A stretch of 9,321 nucleotides of DNA from contig JASLDA010000308.1 in the NCBI GenBank assembly GCA_030151745.1, positions 1-9,321 of the forward strand. Direction: 5' to 3'. The DNA comes from Chitinophagaceae bacterium. Its GTDB lineage: Bacteria > Bacteroidota > Bacteroidia > Chitinophagales > Chitinophagaceae. The notes under the pieces were generated by a model that worked only from the letters and a program-made list of their open reading frames with translations, did not search any database and was not told where the DNA came from. This document shows positions 1-5,995 of this stretch, in pieces; position 1 is the stretch's first letter, and each line of letters begins with the position of its first letter. The position numbers and the translations under genes are program-made.

Positions 1-236
1 GCTTCGACGCGGTCGTATTTGAGCGGGACAGGCACCGCCCCTGGATGCTGGTGGAATGCAAGGCCCCGGATGTACCGCTCACCGATGCCGCGTTGCAGCA
101 GCTGCTGCGCTACCACGGCCAGCTGCCGCAATGCCGCTACTGGCTGATCACGAACGGACACCAGGCTTTCTGCGCAGACGCTTCCGATCCCCTGAATATC
201 GCCTGGCTGGATGCGTTGCCGGAATATGCTGGATAG
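1..236 (+). CDS. HsdR N-terminal-domain-like protein, 3' end only
   Basis: Only the last 77 codons are visible; the reading frame enters at base 3 and the start lies left of the window. The fragment begins FDAVVFERD and continues through PWMLVECKAP. An Asp in a beta strand followed by E-x-K at the end of the next strand is the PD-(D/E)XK nuclease-fold signature as it appears in the N-terminal domain of type I restriction R subunits. It then has a helix rich in Gln and Leu, and a strand YWLITNG, which also match that domain. It stops soon after the fold, so this is the free-standing small protein common in Bacteroidota rather than a full HsdR: no helicase domain follows. Its cellular role is not established and a restriction function should not be assumed. 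It converges on the protease gene across 99 bases holding a strong hairpin. The family call is fairly secure; the function is not. Confidence 0.8.
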   Translation, partial: FDAVVFERDRHRPWMLVECKAPDVPLTDAALQQLLRYHGQLPQCRYWLITNGHQAFCADASDPLNIAWLDALPEYAG

Positions 237-238
237 GG

Positions 239-269
239 TGCGATAGCGTTCGCCATGCAGCGTATCGCA
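239..269. repeat. Inverted repeat just after the HsdR-N-like stop
   Basis: TGCGATA at 239-245 is matched by its reverse complement TATCGCA at 263-269, with a 17-base spacer that itself contains GCG on both sides. It starts three bases after the stop codon of the left gene. It could form an RNA stem helping to end or protect that transcript, but no T-run follows. The long loop makes it weaker than the hairpin at 282-306. Confidence 0.4.
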
Positions 270-281
270 GGCGGGATCTCC

Positions 282-306
282 GTTCCGGGGAGAGGTTCCC
301 CGGAAC
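282..306. terminator. Probable bidirectional terminator hairpin
   Basis: GTTCCGGGGA (282-291) and TCCCCGGAAC (297-306) form a perfect 10-bp stem, seven pairs of it G-C, around the 5-base loop GAGGT. It sits between two genes that run towards each other (stops at 236 and 336), where a shared terminator is expected. On the + strand the stem is followed by a moderately T-rich stretch (CTTACTTATGG); on the - strand no T-run follows, so termination of the protease transcript would have to rely on the hairpin alone. Stem and position are seen directly; the terminator role is inferred. Confidence 0.65.
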
Positions 307-335
307 CTTACTTATGGAATTTCGTCAGGGATAGC

Positions 336-1988
336 TCAGGGCTTGCGGATCAGCTGTTCGTATGCCGGGGAGCTGATGAGCTGCAGCGCGCGTATCACCA
401 TATCGTCGCCGCGGCTGCTTACGGAGTAGTAGCCGTTATTGCGGAACAGGATCCGCCCGATCTGGCTGCGGATCTGCAGCAGGAGGTACTGCCGGTTCGC
501 GGGGCGCCTCAGGATATACTCGGCGTTCATGCGCTCGGCAGGCGGCAGGCGGCCGATATAGCTGCCGAGCACCTCTTCTTCACCCTTGAAGCTGCTGCTG
601 AACGTGGCGATGTTCTTGAATGCCTTGAGCGCCGCGAAATTATGCCCGTAGTAGTCCCAGATCGCGTCCTGCAGCGGGTCCGAGATGATCATGTTGATGA
701 GTCCGCCGCTGAGCCGCCCCGAGTCGTAGGGCACGTACACATCCGGCTTGATGCCGCCCCCGCCATGCACCAGGCGGCGGGACCGCAGCGTGAAGAAGGC
801 GGTGGTGTCCTCGTGCCCCAGGGAATCCCGGCCCGTAAGTTCCCCGCTTTCAAAGCGCTCGTCGAAGTCCTGGGCATAGGCGTCGCGGCCTTTGTCGAAA
901 GGGCGCTGGATGCTGCGGCCGCTGGGCGTGTAATAGCGGGCGATGGTCAGCCGCAGGGCCGCGCCGTCTTCCAGCTCGTACTGCTCCTGCACCAGGCCTT
1001 TGCCGAAGCTCCGGCGCCCGATGATTATGCCCCGGTCCCAGTCCTGCACGGCCCCGGCCAGGATTTCCGCGGCGGAGGCCGAGGACTCGTCGATCAGTAT
1101 GGCCAGCCGGCCCTGCTCGAACATGCCGTCGTTCAGGGCGGTATAGTTCTGGCGCGGCTCGTGGCGCCCCTCCGTATATACGATGAGCTTCTCATCGTCC
1201 AGGAACTCGTCGGCGATGGCGGTGGCCGCCTCCAGGTAGCCGCCGGGATTGTCGCGCAGGTCCAGGATCAGAGCGGTGGCGCCGCGCTTGATCACCATGC
1301 GAAGCGCGTCGGCGAACTCATCGTAGGTCGTTGCCGAGAAGCGGTTTATCTTGATGTACGCCGTGTGAGGATCGAGCAGGATCGCCGCGTCGACGGAGGC
1401 GATGGGTACGGCGTCCCGGGTGATGCGCAGCTTGCGGACGCCCGGCCTGTCCAGGCTTTGCACCTGCAGTACGACGGCGCTGCGCTGCTGCCCGCGGAGC
1501 ATGGTGATGATGCGCTCCGAGGTGACGCCGTTGCCCGCGATCAGGGTATCGCCCACGGCGATGAGCTTGTCCCCGGGTTGAATGCCGGCCTTGTCGGAAG
1601 GACCGTTCTCCACCACGGAGGTGATTTCGATCGTGTCGCGGATGATGGCGAACTCTACGCCGATGCCGAAGAAGCTGCCGGCCAGGTCCTCGTTCGCCGA
1701 AGCGACCTCGTCGGCAGGAATGTATAGCGTATGCGGATCGAGACGGGAGAGAATGCCCTTGACCGCGTTCCCGTACAGCTCGTTCGAAGCTACCGAGTCG
1801 ACATAGTTCGAGTTGATCAGATCGATGATCTGCTCGAGCCGGTCGTTGCGTTCGACTACGTTGGAGATGTCGCGCTTGTTGCGCAGGGTGTCATGAAGCC
1901 GGAAACCCAGGATCATGCCTCCGGATAGGATCAGCGCAGCCGCCAGCGGAGTCCAGATTCTGAGCCGGGGCCGTCTGATTTCTTCCAT
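336..1988 (-). CDS. S41 family C-terminal processing protease (CtpA/Prc type), membrane anchored
   Basis: A 550-residue serine protease of the periplasm that trims or degrades envelope proteins, typically after recognising their C-termini through its PDZ domain. Residues 12-29 form one hydrophobic segment after a basic start (EEIRRPRLR), an N-terminal signal anchor. A helical region follows, then a PDZ domain at about 105-180 (FFGIGVEF, NGPSDKAGIQPGDKL). The protease core carries LDLRDNPGG (242-250), SSASAAE with Ser305, and GKGLVQ with Lys330 and Gln334. The 25-residue Ser-Lys spacing equals that of E. coli Prc (Ser430/Lys455), so the Ser-Lys dyad appears intact. A tail of about 160 residues follows the core; I recognise no further domain in it. 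An in-frame ATG at 2024 would add 12 residues, but the candidate -7 promoter element at 2003-2010 lies between the two ATGs, so 1988 is preferred; it also puts the anchor at the usual place. Substrates cannot be read from the sequence. Confidence 0.93.
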   Translation of the reverse strand: MEEIRRPRLRIWTPLAAALILSGGMILGFRLHDTLRNKRDISNVVERNDRLEQIIDLINSNYVDSVASNELYGNAVKGILSRLDPHTLYIPADEVASANEDLAGSFFGIGVEFAIIRDTIEITSVVENGPSDKAGIQPGDKLIAVGDTLIAGNGVTSERIITMLRGQQRSAVVLQVQSLDRPGVRKLRITRDAVPIASVDAAILLDPHTAYIKINRFSATTYDEFADALRMVIKRGATALILDLRDNPGGYLEAATAIADEFLDDEKLIVYTEGRHEPRQNYTALNDGMFEQGRLAILIDESSASAAEILAGAVQDWDRGIIIGRRSFGKGLVQEQYELEDGAALRLTIARYYTPSGRSIQRPFDKGRDAYAQDFDERFESGELTGRDSLGHEDTTAFFTLRSRRLVHGGGGIKPDVYVPYDSGRLSGGLINMIISDPLQDAIWDYYGHNFAALKAFKNIATFSSSFKGEEEVLGSYIGRLPPAERMNAEYILRRPANRQYLLLQIRSQIGRILFRNNGYYSVSSRGDDMVIRALQLISSPAYEQLIRKP

Positions 1989-2002
1989 ATCGAATTGCTG
2001 CG

Positions 2003-2032
2003 CAAAGGTAGGTATAGTCCGCAAGCGGTAAA
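2003..2032 (-). promoter_or_regulatory. Candidate Bacteroidota promoter for the S41 protease
   Basis: On the minus strand, TACCTTTG (2010 down to 2003) matches the -7 consensus TAnnTTTG exactly. TTTA (2032 to 2029) lies 18 bases upstream as an imperfect -33 element (consensus TTTG). Transcription would begin near 1998-2000, giving a leader of only about 10 bases before the ATG at 1988, with no Shine-Dalgarno sequence. The motif is seen directly; activity is inferred. Confidence 0.6.
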
Positions 2033-2133
2033 TCCGGAATTGTGTCCGACGGGGCTTGAAAAGAATTCCTTAAAAGCTCGCAAAAGCAAGAATAATGCCC
2101 CCGACAGACGCTCCCCGGAACAGGTTTTTAGGC

Positions 2134-2141
2134 TAGGTTTG
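2134..2141 (+). promoter_or_regulatory. Candidate -7 promoter element for the BadF-type kinase gene
   Basis: TAGGTTTG matches TAnnTTTG exactly and lies 89 bases before the ATG at 2231. No good TTTG -33 element is present at the usual distance, so the promoter may be weak or activator-dependent. It would give a leader of roughly 85 bases containing the hairpin at 2162-2181. It is oriented opposite to the protease promoter. Confidence 0.5.
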
Positions 2142-2161
2142 TCATAGCTCCCATGGGCATA

Positions 2162-2181
2162 TTCGTGGCCCCGGCCACGAG
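2162..2181 (+). promoter_or_regulatory. Hairpin in the leader of the BadF-type kinase gene
   Basis: TCGTGGC (2163-2169) pairs with GCCACGA (2174-2180) around a CCCG tetraloop; a T-G wobble can extend the stem by one pair. It lies about 20 bases after the predicted transcription start and 50 bases before the ATG, inside the predicted 5' leader. No T-run follows, so a terminator is unlikely. Leader stabilisation or a protein-binding site are possible. I do not recognise any known riboswitch class here. Confidence 0.4.
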
Positions 2182-2230
2182 GCTGCCTTATCCGCCGCGG
2201 GAACCGTAGAGCCGACCCAAAATCGTTATC

Positions 2231-3088
2231 ATGTCTTCAATCCTGCTCGCCGATAGTGGTTCTACCAAGACGGACTGGTGCCTGCTGCGCCCCGGTGCCC
2301 GTGATGTGCATTTTCATACCTCGGGTATAAATCCGTACCTGCAGTCCCCGGCAGCTATCGGAGACATGTTGCAGTCCGAGCTGCAGTGGGATAAGGAGCG
2401 GTACAGTGCCGACGAGATCTCGTTTTACGGCGCGGGAGCCGGCAGCCTGGCCAATCAGAAGGTGATCCAGGATTCGCTGACCCGCTACTTCGGGATCAAG
2501 AAGGTCGGCATTCAGAGCGATATGATGGCCGCCGTGCATGCCCTTTGCGGCATCGAGAAAGGGGTGGTCTGCATCATCGGGACCGGCAGCAATTCCTGCT
2601 ATTTCGACGGCAAGAAGATCGCGGAGCAGCAGGCGAACCTCGGCTACGTGGCGGGAGACGAAGGCAGCGGCAACTATATGGGAAAGCGCGTGCTGCAGTA
2701 CTACGCCTATAAGACCTTCGACGCGGAGCTGCACGAGTCCTTCGAGATGCTGTTCGGCAACAACCTGCCGGAGATCCTGCAGCATATCTACCGGGAGCCG
2801 TTCCCCAACCGGTACCTGGCGGGGTTCACCAAGCTCCTGGCCGACAACCGGGGACACTTCATGGTAGAGAACATCATAGAAGATTGCCTGAACGATTTCT
2901 TTCACCACCATATCCTGAAATACCGGCAAAGCTGGAAGCTGCCGATCCACTTCACCGGCTCGGTAGCCTGGGCGTTCAAGGACGTGATCCGGAATCTATG
3001 CCATCAATACGAGCTGGAGCTGGGGCAGATCGTGAAGAGTCCCATGGAAGGCCTGATCCGGTACTACAAGCAGACGCTGAAAAACTGA
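2231..3088 (+). CDS. BadF/BadG/BcrA/BcrD-type ATPase, likely N-acetylglucosamine kinase
   Basis: A 285-residue cytoplasmic sugar-kinase-fold protein (ASKHA superfamily). It most resembles the Bacteroidota N-acetylglucosamine kinase-like branch of the BadF family, which would phosphorylate free GlcNAc (or a related amino sugar) with ATP for salvage or cell-wall recycling. Visible motifs are the phosphate-1 loop DSGSTKTDW (8-16), the phosphate-2 loop GTGSNS (117-122), the following GDEGSG (142-147), and the adenosine loop FTGSVAWAF (241-249). All are in the expected order and look intact. There is no Cys cluster of the [4Fe-4S] type seen in 2-hydroxyacyl-CoA dehydratase activators, which argues for a sugar kinase over that other branch. 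The start has an A/T-rich leader without Shine-Dalgarno. It is transcribed away from the protease gene and is followed 176 bases later by the nucleosidase; a shared operon is possible but the gap is long. Family sure; exact substrate inferred. Confidence 0.9.
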   Translation: MSSILLADSGSTKTDWCLLRPGARDVHFHTSGINPYLQSPAAIGDMLQSELQWDKERYSADEISFYGAGAGSLANQKVIQDSLTRYFGIKKVGIQSDMMAAVHALCGIEKGVVCIIGTGSNSCYFDGKKIAEQQANLGYVAGDEGSGNYMGKRVLQYYAYKTFDAELHESFEMLFGNNLPEILQHIYREPFPNRYLAGFTKLLADNRGHFMVENIIEDCLNDFFHHHILKYRQSWKLPIHFTGSVAWAFKDVIRNLCHQYELELGQIVKSPMEGLIRYYKQTLKN

Positions 3089-3214
3089 GCCGTACCCCGG
3101 GGGCGTGCAGATTGCCGGAGAAATCAGTGCGATACGAGACGGCGAAGGCCCTGGAGTATGATTTTCTTAACTGAAAGATAGTTTGTTATAAGGGCTTCAG
3201 GCACGATCCTTCGC

Positions 3215-3222
3215 GACCTTTG
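3215..3222 (+). promoter_or_regulatory. Weak -7-like element before the nucleosidase gene
   Basis: GACCTTTG matches TAnnTTTG at all but the first base and lies 42 bases before the ATG at 3265. No -33 element is convincing at the normal spacing; the nearest TTTG (3182-3185) is 29 bases away. The rest of the gap at 3089-3264 shows no gene and no clear terminator. Confidence 0.25.
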
Positions 3223-3264
3223 ACATACCGCAGACTGCAGATTTCCGTACGTTTAACCAGCAAC

Positions 3265-4035
3265 ATGAAAACCAAGGCCGAGATCGTCGAGAACTGGCTG
3301 CCCCGCTACACGGGACTGCCGCTGAAGGAATTCGGCAAGTACATCCTGCTTTGCAATTTCAGCAACTACATCCAGGCCTTTGCCGAAATGCACGGCGCGA
3401 AGGTGGTGGGCATAGATAAGCCCATGCAATGCGCCACGGCAGAGGGCATCACGATCATCAACTTCGGCATGGGCAGCGCTTCCGCGGCCACGATGATGGA
3501 TCTGCTATCCGCGATCGATCCGAATGCCGTGCTGTTCCTCGGCAAGTGCGGGGGGCTGAAGAAGAAGAACAAGGTCGGGGACCTGATCCTGCCCATTGCC
3601 GCCATCCGCGGCGAGGGGACGAGCAACGACTATTTCCCCGCGGAGGTGCCCGCACTTCCGGCCTTCGCCCTGCAGAAGGCCATTTCGACCACGATCCGCG
3701 ATTATGAGCGCGACTACTGGACGGGGACGGTCTATACGACCAACCGCCGCGTCTGGGAGCACGACGACGCTTTTAAGGAATACCTCAAGCGCATCCGGGC
3801 CATGGCCATCGATATGGAAACGGCGACGATTTTCTCCACAGGATTTTACAATCATATACCCACCGGCGCCCTGCTGCTGGTAAGCGATTCGCCTATGGTC
3901 CCCGAAGGCGTCAAGACGGAGGACAGCGACAGCAAGGTGACCAAGAACTTCGTGGACCTGCACCTGCGCATCGGCATCGACTCGCTTAAGCAGCTGATCA
4001 ATAACGGCAAGACGGTACGGCACCTGCAGTTTTGA
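3265..4035 (+). CDS. AMP nucleosidase family protein, short form without the regulatory domain
   Basis: A 256-residue cytoplasmic enzyme of the purine phosphorylase superfamily, closest in feel to the AMP-nucleosidase-like clade of Bacteroidota and Chlamydiae. The expected reaction is AMP + water to adenine + ribose 5-phosphate. Motifs in order: phosphate/ribose loop FGMGSAS (67-73), GKCGGL (93-98), the ribose-binding DMET (183-186) and SDSPM (207-211), whose Asp208 is in the place of the catalytic Asp of the superfamily. E. coli Amn is about 484 residues; this protein matches only its C-terminal catalytic half, so the N-terminal allosteric domain is absent. The ATG at 3265 is chosen: the only upstream in-frame start is a TTG at 3220 that falls inside the candidate promoter, and the family normally begins MKTK followed by a short helix. 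Whether it truly hydrolyses AMP or is another nucleosidase or phosphorylase cannot be settled by eye. Confidence 0.88.
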   Translation: MKTKAEIVENWLPRYTGLPLKEFGKYILLCNFSNYIQAFAEMHGAKVVGIDKPMQCATAEGITIINFGMGSASAATMMDLLSAIDPNAVLFLGKCGGLKKKNKVGDLILPIAAIRGEGTSNDYFPAEVPALPAFALQKAISTTIRDYERDYWTGTVYTTNRRVWEHDDAFKEYLKRIRAMAIDMETATIFSTGFYNHIPTGALLLVSDSPMVPEGVKTEDSDSKVTKNFVDLHLRIGIDSLKQLINNGKTVRHLQF

Positions 4036-4230
4036 ACGGAAGGAATCAGATGTACAGGACTATAAAGAACTATTCATGTCTGCGAACAGTGGAACGGGGA
4101 TTGAACGGGAGATCAGTGGATCGGGAGCGACCGGTTGGGAAGCACGGAGACTAAGTGCCTTTTGCAACGTTGGGGGAACTTTGCCACCTCGCGTGAAACA
4201 GATCGAGAATTTGCCCTTTGACGAATCAAC

Positions 4231-5886
4231 ATGAGCCAGCAGCCCGTCGTTCAAATTGAAAACCTGCGCGTCGGCTTCGGCGGCCCGCAATACGCGATCG
4301 AGTCGCTCAGCCTCTCGCTGGATGCGGGCAGGACGCTGGCCATCGTGGGCGAAAGCGGGTCCGGCAAAAGCCTCACCGCCCTGGCCGTCATGGGGCTGAT
4401 CCCCAAAAGCGCGCAATGGAGCGGGGAGATCCGCCTGCAAAGCGAGGGCAGCGTCTACAGCCTGGGCCCCGAAACCTCGCAGATCATCTGGCAATCGATG
4501 CGCCGCAATGTCGTGGGAATGGTTTTCCAGGAACCCATGAGCGCGCTGAACCCGCTTATGAGCGTCGGCAAGCAGCTGGCAGAGGCGGTGATAGCCCACG
4601 GGGGCGCGGATGCGAAGGCCACCGCCCTGCAATGGCTGGAAAAGGTGCAGCTGCCGGACCCCGCGCGGACCTACAGCAAGTTTCCGCATGAGCTCTCGGG
4701 GGGACAGAAGCAGCGGGTGATGATCGCCATGGCCATGTGCGGATCCCCGGCCCTGCTCATCGCGGACGAGCCTACCACTGCGCTGGATGCAACCGTGCAG
4801 CAAGAGATCATCGGGCTGATGAAGGAGCTGCAGGCCGAGGCCGGCACGGCGATGATCTTCATCACGCACGACCTGGGACTGGCTGCGGGCATTGCCGACG
4901 AGGTGCTGGTCATGCGGAACGGCAATATGGTGGAGTACAGAGCGGCTGCCGATGTGCTGGGCAACCCGCAGGCGGCGTACACCAGGGCGCTGCTGGCCTG
5001 CCGCCCGACGATCGATTCCAAAGGCCGCCGCCTGCCCGTGGTCGCCGATTTCCTGGACGGTACGGACCCGGGAGTGCCGCCGCCGCTCCCGCCGCTCAAG
5101 CCCTCCTCCCGGGTGCAGCTCAAGGTCCGCAACCTGCGGGTCTGGTTTACGACCGGCGGCGGGCTCTTCGAGGATGAGCAGCATGTGCTGCGAGCCGTGG
5201 AGGATGTGTCTTTCGACCTGCACGCGGGCGAAAGCCTGGGCCTGGTCGGCGAAAGCGGCTGCGGAAAGAGCACGGTAAGCCGGGCCCTGATGGGGCTGCA
5301 GCCGATAGAGAGCGGGCAGATGTGGTTTGAGGACACCGATCTGGCGCACCTGACGACGGGCGGCTGGCGCCGGATGCGGCGCGAGGTGCAGATGATCTTC
5401 CAGGATCCCTTCGCGTCCCTGAATCCGCGCATGACCGTCGGCGATGCCATCCGGGAGCCGCTGCGCTACCACAGGATCGTCCCCGGGAAGGAGGTCGACG
5501 CGGAAGCCGCGCGGCTGCTGCATCTGGTCGAGCTGCCGGCCAACAGCCTGGACCGCTACCCGCACCAGTTCAGCGGCGGGCAGCGGCAGCGCATTGGCAT
5601 CGCGCGGGCGCTGGCCTTGCGGCCGAAGCTGCTGATCTGCGACGAAAGCGTCTCGGCCCTGGACATGAGCGTGCAGGCGCGGATCCTGAACCTGCTCAAG
5701 GAGCTGCAGCGGGAGCTGAAGCTTTCCTACTTGTTCATCTCGCACGATCTGAATGTCGTGCACTATATGGCGGACCAGGTGCTGGTGATGCAAAAGGGGC
5801 AGATCGTGGAGCGGGGGAGCGCAGCGGAGGTGCTCCTGCGCCCGCAGCATGAATACACGCAGCGGCTGGTGGCGGCGATCCCCTGA
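4231..5886 (+). CDS. ABC transporter ATP-binding protein with two nucleotide-binding domains (Opp/Dpp/Yej type)
   Basis: A 551-residue cytoplasmic ATPase subunit carrying both motor domains of a peptide/nickel-type ABC transporter in one chain, like YejF or GsiA. Domain 1: Walker A GESGSGKS (40-47), signature LSGGQKQR (155-162), Walker B LLIADE (175-180), H-loop His213. A linker of the oligopeptide-transporter C-terminal type follows at about 248-275 (YTRALLACRP), then a Pro-rich stretch (GVPPPLPPLKPSSR). Domain 2: Walker A GESGCGKS (340-347), signature FSGGQRQR (447-454), Walker B LLICDE (467-472), H-loop His505. Both ATP sites look complete. The chain ends at YTQRLVAAIP, so the second C-terminal extension is nearly absent, as in YejF. 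No permease or substrate-binding gene is adjacent, so those partners must be elsewhere. Peptide uptake is the usual role, but substrate and direction are not shown here. It begins 195 bases after the nucleosidase, behind an A-rich leader without Shine-Dalgarno. Confidence 0.95.
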   Translation: MSQQPVVQIENLRVGFGGPQYAIESLSLSLDAGRTLAIVGESGSGKSLTALAVMGLIPKSAQWSGEIRLQSEGSVYSLGPETSQIIWQSMRRNVVGMVFQEPMSALNPLMSVGKQLAEAVIAHGGADAKATALQWLEKVQLPDPARTYSKFPHELSGGQKQRVMIAMAMCGSPALLIADEPTTALDATVQQEIIGLMKELQAEAGTAMIFITHDLGLAAGIADEVLVMRNGNMVEYRAAADVLGNPQAAYTRALLACRPTIDSKGRRLPVVADFLDGTDPGVPPPLPPLKPSSRVQLKVRNLRVWFTTGGGLFEDEQHVLRAVEDVSFDLHAGESLGLVGESGCGKSTVSRALMGLQPIESGQMWFEDTDLAHLTTGGWRRMRREVQMIFQDPFASLNPRMTVGDAIREPLRYHRIVPGKEVDAEAARLLHLVELPANSLDRYPHQFSGGQRQRIGIARALALRPKLLICDESVSALDMSVQARILNLLKELQRELKLSYLFISHDLNVVHYMADQVLVMQKGQIVERGSAAEVLLRPQHEYTQRLVAAIP

Positions 5887-5937
5887 GCGATCGGAGCCGT
5901 TACCCCGGCGTGCGCTGCATTGACGGCATTATTTCCG

Positions 5938-5961
5938 TTACCTCTGCCGGAATAGAGGTAA
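5938..5961. repeat. 8-bp perfect inverted repeat upstream of the glycosyltransferase cassette
   Basis: TTACCTCT (5938-5945) and AGAGGTAA (5954-5961) are exact reverse complements separated by GCCGGAAT. The repeat lies 51 bases after the ABC gene stop and 34 bases before the TTG start of the next gene. Its right arm runs into the -7-like TAATTTCG at 5959-5966. It may be an operator for a dimeric regulator of the cassette. A weak terminator for the ABC gene is the alternative, since the right arm is followed by TTT, but the stem is only half G-C. Confidence 0.5.
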
Positions 5962-5966
5962 TTTCG
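5959..5966 (+). promoter_or_regulatory. Weak -7-like element before the first glycosyltransferase
   Basis: TAATTTCG matches the Bacteroidota -7 consensus TAnnTTTG at all but one base and overlaps the right arm of the inverted repeat. A TTTC at 5932-5935 could act as a poor -33 element with a long 23-base spacer. The predicted transcript would start near 5970, giving a leader of about 25 bases that contains the A/T-rich run at 5981-5993. An alternative match, TACAGTTG at 5991-5998, overlaps the start codon and so is not usable for this gene. Confidence 0.3.
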
Positions 5967-5995
5967 CGCGGTTTTCAGGCTATACATATATACAG

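Noticed and set aside
1..236. A restriction-modification or other defence system at the left edge
   Set aside because: Only an HsdR N-terminal-like fold is visible and the protein ends right after it. No helicase, specificity or methyltransferase gene is present in the window, and free-standing proteins of this kind are common in Bacteroidota.
255..1727. 490-codon open frame on the plus strand opposite the S41 protease gene
   Set aside because: It mirrors the protease codons and shows no family motif. The opposite strand has the PDZ domain and Ser-Lys dyad intact.
4165..4172. Palindrome CAACGTTG and nearby TTTG words before the ABC gene as a promoter or operator
   Set aside because: The -7-like GAACTTTG (4176-4183) and CTTTG (4216-4220) have no -33 partner at a normal spacing, and an 8-base palindrome is common by chance.
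4060..5850. 596-codon open frame on the minus strand opposite the ABC ATPase gene
   Set aside because: The translation is low in recognisable motifs and rich in His, Gln, Arg, Pro and Leu, as expected from reading GC-rich coding DNA backwards. The plus-strand gene carries every ABC motif in order, so this is a compositional shadow.
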